Positions 17,673 to 26,853 of a stretch of DNA of 64,000 bases are shown here, one piece after another (position 1 is the stretch's first letter; the number at the start of each line of letters is the position of its first letter). Position numbers and translations under genes: made by a program. The stretch comes from Sphingobium cloacae (lineage in GTDB: Bacteria > Pseudomonadota > Alphaproteobacteria > Sphingomonadales > Sphingomonadaceae). Under the pieces are notes generated by a model. It ran no database searches and was not told where the DNA came from. It worked only from the letters and a program-made list of their open reading frames with translations. The stretch is from assembly GCF_002355855.1 (NCBI RefSeq), contig NZ_AP017655.1:3475001-3539000 (forward strand), in the 5' to 3' direction.

Positions 17673-18412
17673 TGGCGAAGATCCGCGCCGACCAGCTTCT
17701 CGTCGATCTCGGCCTCGCCGAAAGCCGCGCCCGCGCGCAGGCGCTCATCCTCGCGGGCCATGTCTATCTCGGCGAAAAGAAGGTGGAGAAGGCCGGGCAG
17801 CAGGTCGCTCCCGACGCCCCTATCGACGTGCGCGGCCGCGATCATCCCTGGGTATCTCGCGGCGGCATCAAGCTTGCCCATGCGCTCGACCATTTCGCCA
17901 TCGACGCGACGGGCCTCACCGCCATTGACGTGGGCAGTTCCACTGGCGGCTTCACCGATGTCCTTCTCACCAGGGGCGCGGCAAAGGTCTATGCCGTCGA
18001 CAGCGGCACCAACCAGCTTGCGTGGAAGCTCCGCTCCGACCCCCGCGTCATCGTGCATGAACAGACCAGCGCGCGCATCCTGACGGCGGATCATATTCCC
18101 GAACCCGTCCAGATCATCGTTTGCGACGCCAGCTTCATCTCGCTCGCCAAGGTCCTGGAAAGGCCCATGTCCTTCGCCGCGTCCGGCGCGATCCTCGTCG
18201 CCCTCATCAAGCCGCAGTTCGAAGCGGGCCGCGAGGAAGTGGGCAAGGGCGGCGTCGTTCGCGACCCCGCCGTGCATGAACGCGTCTGCGCCGAAGTCCG
18301 CCACTGGATCGCCGCGCAGGGCTGGCATGTCGAAGGCGTGACGCCCAGCCCGATCACCGGCCCGCAGGGCAATGTCGAGTTCCTCCTCCATGCCCGCAAA
18401 GGCCCATTATGA
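17672..18412 (+). CDS. tlyA: TlyA-family rRNA 2'-O-methyltransferase
   Basis: 246 codons. An N-terminal S4 RNA-binding domain (about 3-62: RADQLLVDLGLAESRARAQ) is followed by an FtsJ-like Rossmann methyltransferase with the SAM-binding motif DVGSSTGGFTDVLL (about 89-102). Lys-Asp-Lys-Glu tetrad candidates include K in LIKPQFE. TlyA methylates cytidines in 16S and/or 23S rRNA; older names call it hemolysin. The start is fixed by the TGATG overlap with the preceding gene, and much longer in-frame extensions upstream lie inside the DsbD gene. Confidence 0.93.
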   Translation: MAKIRADQLLVDLGLAESRARAQALILAGHVYLGEKKVEKAGQQVAPDAPIDVRGRDHPWVSRGGIKLAHALDHFAIDATGLTAIDVGSSTGGFTDVLLTRGAAKVYAVDSGTNQLAWKLRSDPRVIVHEQTSARILTADHIPEPVQIIVCDASFISLAKVLERPMSFAASGAILVALIKPQFEAGREEVGKGGVVRDPAVHERVCAEVRHWIAAQGWHVEGVTPSPITGPQGNVEFLLHARKGPL

Positions 18413-18480
18413 CCGGCGGATACATTTTGCGACAAAAGCATCTGTTGTGCCGTGCTTGCAGGCCCGTTAGCCCGTCTTCC

Positions 18481-19527
18481 ATGCGCCTTCCCCTCGCCCT
18501 GTTCCTGTGTCTTTCCCTTGGCTTGACCGGCTGCGGCAAGGAGCAGGAGGCCAAGCCGCGCCCCGCCGCGCTGGTCGAGGCGTCGCCCATCGCCATCGCC
18601 ACCTTCTCCGACGATGTGAGCGCGGTCGGCACCGCCCTCGCCAATGAGCAGGTCGTGCTGTCCGCCCCGGTGACGCAGCGCATCACCTCGCTGAACTTTG
18701 CGGACGGCGGCTATGTGAAGCAGGGACAGGTCATCGCCACGCTGGCGCAGGGGCAGGAAAAGGCGCAACTCGCCGCCGCGCAGGCGCAGGCGCTGGAAGC
18801 CCGCCAGCAACTCGACCGGATCAAGTCGCTGAAGGCGCGCGGCTTCGCCACCACCGCGACCTATGACCAGCAGGTCGCCGCCGCCAACGCCGCGCTCGCC
18901 AATGCCGAACTGGCGAAGGCGTCCATCGGCGACCGCGTGATCCGCGCGCCCTTCTCCGGCTGGGCGAGCCTGCGGACCGTGTCGGTCGGTGCGATCGTCT
19001 CGGCGGGGACGCCCATCGCCACGATCAGCGACATCTCACGCATCAAGCTCGACTTCACCGTACCCGAAACCCAGTTGTCGCTGATCCGCCAGGGCCAGCC
19101 GATCCGGGCGGTGTCCGCCGCATGGCCCGACCGGCCCTTCACCGGGACCATCGCCACCATCGACCCCGTGGTCGATCCCGCCACCCGCGCGGTCAAGGTG
19201 CGCGCGATCCTGCCCAATCCCGACCGGGCGCTCAAGCCGGGGATGCTGCTGACCGTCAGCGTCACCGCCCGCCAGCACCAGTCGCTCGCCGCCCCCGAAC
19301 TGGCGGTCGTGGGCGATGGCGAGCAGCGGTCCATCTTCGTCGTGCAGGACGGCAAGGCGAAGCGCACCGATGTCCGGACCGGCCTGCGCCAGAACGGCCT
19401 TGTCGAGATCGTGGACGGCGTGAAGGCGGGGCAGGTCGTGGTGACGGACGGCGTCGTCAAGCTGACCGACGGCGTCCCCGTCCGGGTCGAGGGCGGCCAG
19501 GCCCGGCCCGCGACTCCGGCGCGCTGA
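18481..19527 (+). CDS. RND efflux periplasmic adaptor lipoprotein
   Basis: 348 codons from ATG 18481. The first residues form a lipoprotein signal with lipobox Leu-Thr-Gly-Cys, anchoring it in the inner membrane. A biotinyl-lipoyl-like segment, an alpha-hairpin (coiled coil with many Ala/Gln, about 80-140) and beta-barrel blocks follow, typical of the AcrA/MexA family. An earlier in-frame ATG at 18409 overlaps the tlyA stop (ATGA) but would put 24 residues before the signal peptide, so 18481 is preferred; coupling from 18409 remains possible. It links the following pump to an outer-membrane channel; no TolC-type gene is in the window. Confidence 0.9.
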   Translation: MRLPLALFLCLSLGLTGCGKEQEAKPRPAALVEASPIAIATFSDDVSAVGTALANEQVVLSAPVTQRITSLNFADGGYVKQGQVIATLAQGQEKAQLAAAQAQALEARQQLDRIKSLKARGFATTATYDQQVAAANAALANAELAKASIGDRVIRAPFSGWASLRTVSVGAIVSAGTPIATISDISRIKLDFTVPETQLSLIRQGQPIRAVSAAWPDRPFTGTIATIDPVVDPATRAVKVRAILPNPDRALKPGMLLTVSVTARQHQSLAAPELAVVGDGEQRSIFVVQDGKAKRTDVRTGLRQNGLVEIVDGVKAGQVVVTDGVVKLTDGVPVRVEGGQARPATPAR

Positions 19528-19539
19528 CGGGCCGGGACG

Positions 19540-22500
19540 ATGCAGCTTTCCGACCTTTCCGTCCGCCGCCCGGTCTTTGCCGCGGTCGTCGCGGTGCTGC
19601 TCTGCATCGTCGGGCTGGTCGGCTATCTCAGCCTTTCGGTGCGCGAATATCCCGACACCGATCCGCCCATCGTCTCGGTCGAGACCACCTATACCGGCGC
19701 GGCGGCTTCGGTGGTGGAAAACCGCATCACCCAGCTGCTCGAAGATTCCATCGCGGGCGTGCAGGGCATCCAGACGATCACATCCTCCTCGCAGGACGGC
19801 CGGTCGGACATCAACATCGAATTCAGCCCTTCGCGCGACATCGATTCCGCCGCCAATGACGTGCGCGACCGCGTCGGCGCGGCGGTGGAGGATTTGCCGG
19901 AGGACGCGCTCGCCCCCGAAATCCGCAAGGTCGACGCGGATTCCCGGCCCATCCTCTATCTCGCCTTCTCGCGTCCCGGCTGGAGCCGCATCCAGATCAG
20001 CGATTATGTCGACCGCAATATTTCCGACCGCTTCTCCGCCATCGACGGCGTCGCGCGCGTGTTCATCAGCGGGGAGGCGCGGCCGTCCACCCGCATCTGG
20101 CTCAATGCGGAAAGGCTGGCCGCGTTCGGCCTGACCCCCGCCGATGTCGAAAATGCGCTGCGGGCGCAGAATGTGGAGCTTCCCGCCGGCCGCTTCGAAT
20201 CGAAGGACCAGAACCAGACCCTGCGCGTCGAACGCCCCTTCGTCACGCCCGCCCAGTTCGACCGGCTTGTCGTCGGGCGTGGCGACGATGGCTATCAGGT
20301 GAAGCTGGGCGATGTGGCCCGGATCGAAACCGGCGCGGAAGATCCCTATACCATGTTCCGCTCCAATGGCGGCAACGCCGTGGGACTCGGCATCGTCCGC
20401 CAGTCGGGCGCGAACACGCTGGAGGTCGCGGAACGGGCCAAGGCCCTCATCAGGGATCTTGAGCCGACCTTGCCGCAGGGGATGCGGATCGCCATCGGCT
20501 CCGACGAATCCCAGTTCATCAGCCGCGCCATCGCCAATGTCTACGACACGCTGATCGAAGCGGCGCTGCTGGTCGTGCTCGTCATCTTCCTGTTCCTGGG
20601 ATCGGTGCGCGCCACGCTCATTCCCGCGGTCACCGTGCCGATCTGCCTGCTCGCCACCTGCGCGGTGATGTGGCTGGGCGGCCTGTCGATCAACCTGTTG
20701 ACGCTGCTGGCCTTCGTCCTCGCCATCGGCCTCGTCGTGGACGACGCCATCGTCGTGCTGGAAAATGTCTATCACTGCATCGAGCAGGGCGACGATCCGC
20801 TGGTCGCCGCCTATCTCGGCACGCGGCAGGTGGGTTTCGCGATCATCTCCACCACGCTGGTGGTCTGCGCCGTGTTCGTGCCGGTCATGTTCCTGGCCGG
20901 ACAGACGGGCCTGCTGTTCCGCGAACTTGCCATCGCGATGGTCGCTGCCATCGCCTTTTCCGGCTTCATCTCCTTGAGCCTCGCGCCCATGCTCTGTTCC
21001 AAGCTGCTCAAGACGGCGGAGCGCGGGCGGCTGGCGCGCTGGATCGACGCCCGCTTCCAGCGGCTGGAGGCAGGCTATGCCGGATGGCTCGACCATGTGC
21101 TGCGCAAGCCCCTGCTGCCGCTTCTGGGCGTGGCGCTGTTCTTGGGGGTGGCGGGCGCGGCCTTCACCCTGCTCCCCAACGAACTCGCGCCCGCCGAGGA
21201 TACCGGCGTGGTCGACGGGCAGGTCAGCGCCGCGGAGGGCACCGGCTTCGACCGCATGACCGCCTATATGGAGCGGATCGAAAAGGACCTGATGCCGCTC
21301 GTGAAGGATGGCACGCTCCAGCAGCTCATCGTTCGCGCGCCGGCCGGTTTCGGGTCCAGCGACGACTTCAACAGCGGCAATGTCGTCGCCTTCCTCCGTC
21401 CATGGGAGGATCGCAGCATCACCACCGCGCAGGTCGCCGACGCGATCAACAAGGTGATCGCCCAGCAGCCCGGCGTGCGCGGCAACGCCGCCGCCCGTTC
21501 CGGCCTTGGACGCGGGCGCGGCCTGCCCGTCAACCTCGTCATCGCGGGCGCGACCTATGAAGGGCTGGCCGCCGCGCGCGACCGGATCATGGCGGCGGCG
21601 GCTTCCAATCCGGGCCTCATCAACCTCGATTCCGACTATAAGGAAACCAAGCCGCAGATGCGGATCGAGGTGAACCAGCAGCGTGCCGGCGACCTGGGCG
21701 TCTCCCTCAACGACATCAGCCAGGCGTTGCAGAGCCTTCTGGGTTCCCGCCGCGTCACCACCTATGTCGACCGGGGCGAGGAATATCGCGTACTGGTGCA
21801 GGCGGAGCGGGAAGGGCGCCAGACGCTCGCCGACCTCGAACGCATCCAGGTCCGCTCCCGCAGCGGCGCGCTCGTCCCCATGTCCGCCGTGGTGACGGTC
21901 CGCGAGGTCGCGGGCCCCCGCCAACTCAACCGCTACAACAAGCTGCGCGCCATCACCCTCACCGCCGCCCTCGCGCCCGGCACCTCTCTGGGCGAGGCGC
22001 TGGCATGGCTGGAGGGGCAGGCGCGCCAGTCGCCCGAGGTGCTCGCCATCGGCTATCGCGGCGAAAGCCAGTCCCTGCGCGAAACCGGCGGGTCGATCTG
22101 GCTGGTCTTCGGCCTCACCATCCTCATCGTCTACCTGCTGCTCGCCGCCCAGTTCGAAAGCTTCATCCATCCCGGCGTCATCATCGCCACGGTGCCGCTC
22201 GCCGTGGCGGGCGGGGTGCTGGGCCTGCTGCTGACCGCGGGGTCGATCAACCTCTACAGCCAGATCGGCATCGTCATGCTGGTCGGCCTCGCCGCCAAGA
22301 ACGGCATCCTGATCGTCGAGTTCGCCAACCAGCTCCGCGACGAAGGGCTGGAGGTAGCCGCCGCCATCCGGCAGGCCGCCGCCCGCCGCCTGCGTCCCAT
22401 CCTCATGACCTCCATCGCCACGGTGATCGGCGCGGTGCCGCTCGTCATCCGGGGCGGGGCAGGGGCGGCGGCGCGGCACAGCATCGGCACCGTCGTCGTC

Positions 22501-22644
22501 TTCGGCGTGTCGCTGGCGACGCTCATCACGCTTTTCCTGATCCCGATCTTCTATTCGCGGGTTGCGGGACGAACCGTTTCACCGCAAACCGTAGGGCGAC
22601 GGCTGGATTCGGCGCTCAAGGATTCGCCCGACGCCGCCGAATGA
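19540..22644 (+). CDS. RND efflux pump permease (HAE1 type)
   Basis: 1034 codons, full length for the family. Twelve membrane segments in the standard 1 + 5, 1 + 5 arrangement, two large periplasmic loops, and the TM4 proton-relay aspartates in LVVDDAIVVLENV (about 405). The N-terminus SVRRPVFAAVVAVLLCIVG is typical of the MdtB/AcrB-like group. It exports drugs or other hydrophobic compounds with proton import. It starts 12 bases after the adaptor gene and must share its transcript. The specific substrate cannot be deduced. Confidence 0.96.
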   Translation: MQLSDLSVRRPVFAAVVAVLLCIVGLVGYLSLSVREYPDTDPPIVSVETTYTGAAASVVENRITQLLEDSIAGVQGIQTITSSSQDGRSDINIEFSPSRDIDSAANDVRDRVGAAVEDLPEDALAPEIRKVDADSRPILYLAFSRPGWSRIQISDYVDRNISDRFSAIDGVARVFISGEARPSTRIWLNAERLAAFGLTPADVENALRAQNVELPAGRFESKDQNQTLRVERPFVTPAQFDRLVVGRGDDGYQVKLGDVARIETGAEDPYTMFRSNGGNAVGLGIVRQSGANTLEVAERAKALIRDLEPTLPQGMRIAIGSDESQFISRAIANVYDTLIEAALLVVLVIFLFLGSVRATLIPAVTVPICLLATCAVMWLGGLSINLLTLLAFVLAIGLVVDDAIVVLENVYHCIEQGDDPLVAAYLGTRQVGFAIISTTLVVCAVFVPVMFLAGQTGLLFRELAIAMVAAIAFSGFISLSLAPMLCSKLLKTAERGRLARWIDARFQRLEAGYAGWLDHVLRKPLLPLLGVALFLGVAGAAFTLLPNELAPAEDTGVVDGQVSAAEGTGFDRMTAYMERIEKDLMPLVKDGTLQQLIVRAPAGFGSSDDFNSGNVVAFLRPWEDRSITTAQVADAINKVIAQQPGVRGNAAARSGLGRGRGLPVNLVIAGATYEGLAAARDRIMAAAASNPGLINLDSDYKETKPQMRIEVNQQRAGDLGVSLNDISQALQSLLGSRRVTTYVDRGEEYRVLVQAEREGRQTLADLERIQVRSRSGALVPMSAVVTVREVAGPRQLNRYNKLRAITLTAALAPGTSLGEALAWLEGQARQSPEVLAIGYRGESQSLRETGGSIWLVFGLTILIVYLLLAAQFESFIHPGVIIATVPLAVAGGVLGLLLTAGSINLYSQIGIVMLVGLAAKNGILIVEFANQLRDEGLEVAAAIRQAAARRLRPILMTSIATVIGAVPLVIRGGAGAAARHSIGTVVVFGVSLATLITLFLIPIFYSRVAGRTVSPQTVGRRLDSALKDSPDAAE

Positions 22645-22667
22645 GAGGGCAGGGAGAAGAGGTGCAG

Positions 22668-23216
22668 ATGAACCAGATCGCGTCCCCCGGACAGTTGCGC
22701 CTCGCCTATCTGCGCTGGGCGCTGGTGACGGTTCCCGCGATCCTGTTCCTCGGTTTCCTGTCCGGCTGGATCGCCAATAGCGGCTACGGCAATCGCTGGT
22801 TCGCCGCCCTTGCCAAGCCCGACCTGATGCCGCCCGGCTGGACGTTCGGCGCGGCCTGGACGCTGCTCTACATATTGATGGCGCTGGCCTTCGCGATGGT
22901 GCTCCATGCGCGCGGGGCGAAGGGACGGGGCGTCGCCATCGTCCTCTTCCTGGTCCAGCTTGCGCTCAACCTCCTCTGGTCGCCCCTATTCTTCCGTGCG
23001 CATCAGGTCGGCGACGCGCTTGCGCTGATCCTCGTCCTCATCCTGCTGGTGGCGCTCACCACGGCGCTTTTCTGGCGTATCCGCCGCGCCGCCGGACTGT
23101 TTCTGCTGCCCTATCTGCTCTGGCTGGCCTTCGCCGCCTACCTCAATTATGAGGTCGGCCGCCTGAACCCGGACGCGGAGACCCTTGTCGTCCCGGCGCT
23201 GCGCACCCAGATATGA
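22668..23216 (+). CDS. tspO: TspO/MBR-family membrane protein
   Basis: 182 codons with five membrane segments. The family signature is present: KPDLMPPGWTFGAAWTLLY (about 44-62). Alphaproteobacterial TspO binds tetrapyrroles and influences porphyrin export and pigment gene control. ATG 22668 is preferred over ATG 22641 because GGGAGAAGAGG sits just before it. A C-terminal tail runs beyond the last membrane segment. It lies between an efflux pump and ubiK with same-strand spacing, so it may share their transcript. Confidence 0.92.
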   Translation: MNQIASPGQLRLAYLRWALVTVPAILFLGFLSGWIANSGYGNRWFAALAKPDLMPPGWTFGAAWTLLYILMALAFAMVLHARGAKGRGVAIVLFLVQLALNLLWSPLFFRAHQVGDALALILVLILLVALTTALFWRIRRAAGLFLLPYLLWLAFAAYLNYEVGRLNPDAETLVVPALRTQI

Positions 23217-23262
23217 TGTTTGCCGCCCGACAGGGGCGGCGCGACGTGAGGACAACAGGATC

Positions 23263-23562
23263 ATGCAAAGCGAAAACCGCTTTTTCGACGACTTCGCCAA
23301 GCTGGTGAACGGCGCCGCCGGGACCGTCGCGGGCATGAGCCGCGAGTTCGAAGCCAATGCCCGCGAAAAGGCGAAGCAGTGGATCGGCAGCATGGATTTC
23401 GTCAGCCGCGAGGAATTCGATGCCGTCAAGGCCCTCGCTGCCGCCGCCCGCGAGGAGGTGGAGCTTCTCAAGGCCCGTCTCGACGCGCTGGAAGGCCGCG
23501 CCCCCGAACCCGTGACCAAGACGGTCCGGGCGGGCAAGGGCAAGGCCGGCGGCACGGAATAA
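23263..23562 (+). CDS. ubiK: UbiK-family ubiquinone biosynthesis accessory factor (BMFP)
   Basis: 99 codons from ATG 23263 with GAGGACAACAGG upstream. Short helical protein: an amphipathic N-terminus (ENRFFDDFAKLVNGAAG) and a C-terminal coiled coil (EEFDAVKALAAAAREEVELL) typical of the BMFP/COG2960 family. E. coli UbiK helps assemble the soluble ubiquinone biosynthesis complex and binds lipids. A GC-rich hairpin (23222-23240) lies between tspO and this gene, without a T-run. The tail is Lys/Gly-rich. Confidence 0.87.
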   Translation: MQSENRFFDDFAKLVNGAAGTVAGMSREFEANAREKAKQWIGSMDFVSREEFDAVKALAAAAREEVELLKARLDALEGRAPEPVTKTVRAGKGKAGGTE

Positions 23563-23613
23563 GCGGCGCTTTCGCGTCTGTCTTTTCCCTGCCGCCGATG
23601 TTAAGGCCCGTCC

Positions 23614-24120
23614 ATGATGGACAGCGACGAATATGAGAATGGCGGTCAGGAGGCGGCTCCGATCGACATGCTGGCCGCCTGGTTCGAGGCGAACGGCTGG
23701 ACCTACGAGCAGATGGGCGAGGATGAGATCGTCGCCAGCACGCAGGGGTCGTGGGCGCAATATGAACTGCGCGGCATCTGGCGCGACGAGGATCAGGTGC
23801 TCCAGCTTCTCGCTTTGCCCGACATCCGCGTGTCGGAGGAAAAGCGCCCCGCCATCCATGAAACGCTGGCCCTCATCAACGAACAGCTCTGGCTCGGCCA
23901 TTTCGAACTCTGGTCGTCCAGCGGCATCGTCCTCTTCCGCCACGGCGCGCTACTGGGGGCGGGGGGCACGCTGACGCTGGATCAGGCGCAGATCCTCGTC
24001 GAAACCGCCATCGACGAATGCGAGCGCTTCTATCCCGTCTTCCAGTTCGTCCTCTGGGGCGGCAAGACGCCGTCCGAAGCCATTTCCGCCAGCCTTATCG
24101 AAACCCGTGGAGAGGCTTGA
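23614..24120 (+). CDS. YbjN domain-containing protein
   Basis: 168 codons. Acidic soluble protein with the YbjN fold, which resembles type III secretion chaperones; visible blocks are LAAWFEANGWTYEQ (20-33) and NEQLWLGHFELWSS. No enzymatic motif. YbjN-family proteins are linked to stress responses and motility in enterobacteria, but their molecular role is unsettled. The stop is two bases before the proC start, an arrangement common in this bacterial class, so the two are co-transcribed. Confidence 0.87.
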   Translation: MMDSDEYENGGQEAAPIDMLAAWFEANGWTYEQMGEDEIVASTQGSWAQYELRGIWRDEDQVLQLLALPDIRVSEEKRPAIHETLALINEQLWLGHFELWSSSGIVLFRHGALLGAGGTLTLDQAQILVETAIDECERFYPVFQFVLWGGKTPSEAISASLIETRGEA

Positions 24121-24122
24121 AC

Positions 24123-24938
24123 ATGACGGCGACCCTCTGGCCCGATCACCTGTTCCTCGTCGGCTGCGGCAATATGGCGGGGCAGATGCTGGCCCGCTGG
24201 CTGGACTGCGGCCTCGACCCCGCGCGCGTCGCCGTGCTGCGCCCCAGCGGCAAGCCCATCGCTGAAGGCGTGCGCGTCATGAGCGCCTATCCCGATGCGC
24301 TGCCTGCCGGAACCACCGTCCTGCTGGGCATGAAACCCTATCAGATCGCCGATGTCGCCGCTTCGCTCGCCCCTCTTTGCGGTGAGGATACGCGCATCGT
24401 CTCGATTCTCGCGGGCACGCCGCTCGCGGACCTGCGCGCCCGTTTCCCCGCCGCCCGCGCCGTGGTGCGCGCCATGCCGAACCTGCCGGTCGGCATAGGG
24501 CAGGGCGTGACCGGGCTCTACACCGATGCGGCCACCGCCGCGCAGGCCCGCGACGCCATCGGCTCGCTCATCGCGCCGCTCGGCCTTGTCGAATGGATCG
24601 CCGATGAAGGGCGCTTCAACGAAGTGACCGCGCTCTCCGGCTGCGGCCCCGCCTTCCTGTTCCGCTTCATCGACGCGCTGGCGCGGGCCGGGGAGGCGCT
24701 GGGCCTTCCCGCCGATCAGGCCGCCCGCATGGCGCTCGCCACGGTGGAGGGGGCCGCCAGCATGGCCGCGCGCGCCAGCGACAGCCCCGGTACGCTCGCC
24801 GATCGCGTCGCCAGCCCCGGCGGCATGACGCGGGAGGGGCTCAACGTGCTGGATGCCGACGACCGGCTGCTCAGCCTATTGACCGACACGCTTGCCGCCG
24901 CCCGCGACCGGGGCGAGGCGATGGCGCGCGGCGGCTGA
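24123..24938 (+). CDS. proC: Pyrroline-5-carboxylate reductase
   Basis: 271 codons. It reduces pyrroline-5-carboxylate to proline with NAD(P)H in the cytoplasm. The N-terminal Rossmann motif is VGCGNMAGQML (13-23), and the C-terminal signature ALSGCGPAFLF and the block SPGGMTREGLNVL are diagnostic. The start ATG 24123 lies two bases after the ybjN stop, with GGAGAGG just upstream inside ybjN. Confidence 0.95.
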   Translation: MTATLWPDHLFLVGCGNMAGQMLARWLDCGLDPARVAVLRPSGKPIAEGVRVMSAYPDALPAGTTVLLGMKPYQIADVAASLAPLCGEDTRIVSILAGTPLADLRARFPAARAVVRAMPNLPVGIGQGVTGLYTDAATAAQARDAIGSLIAPLGLVEWIADEGRFNEVTALSGCGPAFLFRFIDALARAGEALGLPADQAARMALATVEGAASMAARASDSPGTLADRVASPGGMTREGLNVLDADDRLLSLLTDTLAAARDRGEAMARGG

Positions 24939-24957
24939 TCCTTCTCCGGAGCCGATC

Positions 24958-25458
24958 ATGCTGCCCCCCGACACGCCCATCCTCCTCCTCACCACCGGCG
25001 GCACGATCGACAAGATCTATTTTGACGCGCTGTCCGACTATCAGGTGGGTGAAACCGTGGTGGCGAAGCTGCTGGAGATCGCCCGCGTCCGGCGCCCCTT
25101 CCGCATCGAGGAAGTGACCCGCAAGGACAGCCTGGAACTGGACGATGCCGACCGCGCCCTGATCCGCGCCCGCGTGGCCGCCGCCCGCGAAAGCCATATC
25201 GTCATCACCCACGGCACCGACACGATGACGCAAACCGCCAAGGTGCTGGCCGACATTCCCGGCAAGACGGTGGTGCTGGTCGGCGCGCTTGCCCCGGCGC
25301 GCTTCGGCGAGAGCGACGCCAGCTTCAACCTCGGCATGGCCTTCGCCTGCGTGCAGGTCGCGCAGCCGGGCGTCTACATCACCATGAGCGGCTCCGTCTT
25401 CCCCGCCGCCCATGTGGTCAAGGACCGCGACAAGGGCGCTTTCGTGCCGGTGGAATAA
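24958..25458 (+). CDS. Half-length asparaginase-family protein (N-terminal domain only)
   Basis: 166 codons, about half a normal L-asparaginase. Both catalytic threonine motifs are present: TTGGTIDK (11-18) and HGTDTM (about 82-87). The C-terminal domain, which in true asparaginases completes the dimer interface, is absent, and the gene ends cleanly at a TAA with normal codon use, so this is a compact family rather than a broken gene. Hydrolysis of asparagine or a related amide is possible but not certain. It follows proC by 19 bases on the same strand. Confidence 0.85.
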   Translation: MLPPDTPILLLTTGGTIDKIYFDALSDYQVGETVVAKLLEIARVRRPFRIEEVTRKDSLELDDADRALIRARVAAARESHIVITHGTDTMTQTAKVLADIPGKTVVLVGALAPARFGESDASFNLGMAFACVQVAQPGVYITMSGSVFPAAHVVKDRDKGAFVPVE

Positions 25459-25467
25459 AGGCGCGCT

Positions 25468-25794
25468 TCAGGCTCGATGCGGCCCCAGCAGGATCACCGC
25501 CGCCCCGGCAAGGCAGAGCGCGACGCCCCCCATATCCCAGCGATCCGGCCGCACTCCTTCCGCTGCCCACAGCCACAGCAGCGCCGACATGATGTAGATG
25601 CCGCCATAGGCCGCATAGGCCCGCCCCGCATGGCTCGTATCCACCAGCGTCAGAAGCCATGCGAAAAGGACGAGGGAAAGACAGCCGGGAACCAGCCACA
25701 AGGGCGACTTTCCCATCCGCAGCCATGCCCAGAAGGCGAAGCAACCCCCGATTTCGGCCAGCGCCGCCCCGATATAGATGAAAGCCGTGCTCAT
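25468..25794 (-). CDS. YnfA-family (UPF0060) small membrane protein
   Basis: 108 codons with four membrane segments. [21 protein letters not shown] and the N-terminal [17 protein letters not shown] are the family signature. YnfA relatives resemble the small-multidrug-resistance transporters and include a conserved glutamate (Glu14) in the first helix. It converges on the asparaginase-like gene with a 9-base gap. Confidence 0.92.
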   Translation of the reverse strand: MSTAFIYIGAALAEIGGCFAFWAWLRMGKSPLWLVPGCLSLVLFAWLLTLVDTSHAGRAYAAYGGIYIMSALLWLWAAEGVRPDRWDMGGVALCLAGAAVILLGPHRA

Positions 25795-25890
25795 GCCTTA
25801 CCTATGCGCGGGCAACGTCCCGTTTGCCAATCCCGAACTGGCAACCGCCGGGGCCGGGTCGGGACGAGGCATGGCTTCCCGCCCGCTCCC

Positions 25891-25922
25891 AAAAAGAAGC
25901 CCGGCGATCATCGACCGCCGGG
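25891..25922 (-). terminator. Rho-independent terminator after the DUF4136 gene
   Basis: On the minus strand CCCGGCG and CGCCGGG (25922-25916 and 25906-25900) form a perfect 7-base stem, followed by CTTCTTTTT. It lies 44 bases beyond the DUF4136 stop. Confidence 0.85.
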
Positions 25923-25965
25923 CGAAACGGGCCTTGGCTGGGAGCCGCCCTTGGTAGGATCGTGC

Positions 25966-26616
25966 TCAGCCCTTCTTTTCGGGCGGCAGGGTGATCTTCA
26001 CATTCTCGCCGCTCTGTCCCGGAAAGCCGGTGAACATCGCGTCGATCAGGTTCGGCACCAGATAGGTGAGCTTGTTCGACAGCGACTGCGCGCTTGCCTT
26101 GCCTTCGAACAGGCGGCGATTGTCCGCCGCGCGGTCGATCTTCATGGTGAGGTCGCTGGTATAGACGGTGTAGCTCGTCACGTCGGCATAGCCGCCGCCG
26201 GGGCCGAACAGCCACGGATCGTAGAAGCCATAGCCCCAGGGCCGCGCCCAGCGCCCGCGCCAGCCCCAACCGCCATAGAAGAAGGGATCGGGCGCGAAGC
26301 CGGTCGAGCGTACCCGCTCGCGGCCGTTGTCGACATCATAGGCCACCCGGACGACCAGATCCGCGCGCGCCGGATCGTTGGCCGGCCTGTAGCCGACCTG
26401 CGTCAGGCGCTGGCCGACCAGATCGGCATAATGGCCGAATTCCAGCCCGCCCGCGAGCCGGGGATCGTCGGAGACGATGGTGAAGCTCTGCCCGGCGGGG
26501 GCTGGCAGCTGCTGGAAGCGGGCGACATCCGCCTTGAACGAGGAAGCGCAACCCGAAAGCGCCACCAGCGCCAGAGCGGGCGCCGCAAACATGCCGATCT
26601 TCTTGAAACGGGTCAT
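25966..26616 (-). CDS. DUF4136 lipoprotein
   Basis: 216 codons. Signal peptide with lipobox Leu-Ser-Gly-Cys at about residues 20-23, so membrane-anchored. The domain resembles DUF4136 (FQQLPAPAGQSFTI, YRPANDPARADLVVRVAY). An aromatic Gly/Trp/Tyr-rich insert (about 112-140) interrupts it, as in many members. Function unknown; these proteins are found in cell envelopes. A short perfect dyad CGAGCCG/CGGCTCG at 26633-26649 lies in its leader, upstream of the ribosome-binding site. Confidence 0.85.
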   Translation of the reverse strand: MTRFKKIGMFAAPALALVALSGCASSFKADVARFQQLPAPAGQSFTIVSDDPRLAGGLEFGHYADLVGQRLTQVGYRPANDPARADLVVRVAYDVDNGRERVRSTGFAPDPFFYGGWGWRGRWARPWGYGFYDPWLFGPGGGYADVTSYTVYTSDLTMKIDRAADNRRLFEGKASAQSLSNKLTYLVPNLIDAMFTGFPGQSGENVKITLPPEKKG

Positions 26617-26853
26617 TTTCTTCTGTCCTTACCGAGCCGTAACGGCTCGCCAATCATCTTTGCGCCCTGCCATAGCAAAACGCAACTGAACATCGTTTGA
26701 ACGCGCGAGAGAGGCAAGCGGGCGCAAACCATGCTCCGTCAATCTCAAGACGGCACGGACGGAAATGTTCCGTCATTCGGGTCGGGAAAGCTGCGGGACC
26801 ATGGAGCGGACCGGCATTCCGCTCCTGATGGCTTGCGCAGGGCCAATTCAGGC

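Noticed and set aside
19036..22479. Open frame of 1147 codons antisense to the RND pump gene
   Set aside because: Its translation is a low-complexity Gly/Asp/Arg/His mixture with no motif; it is the usual reverse-frame shadow of a high-GC gene.
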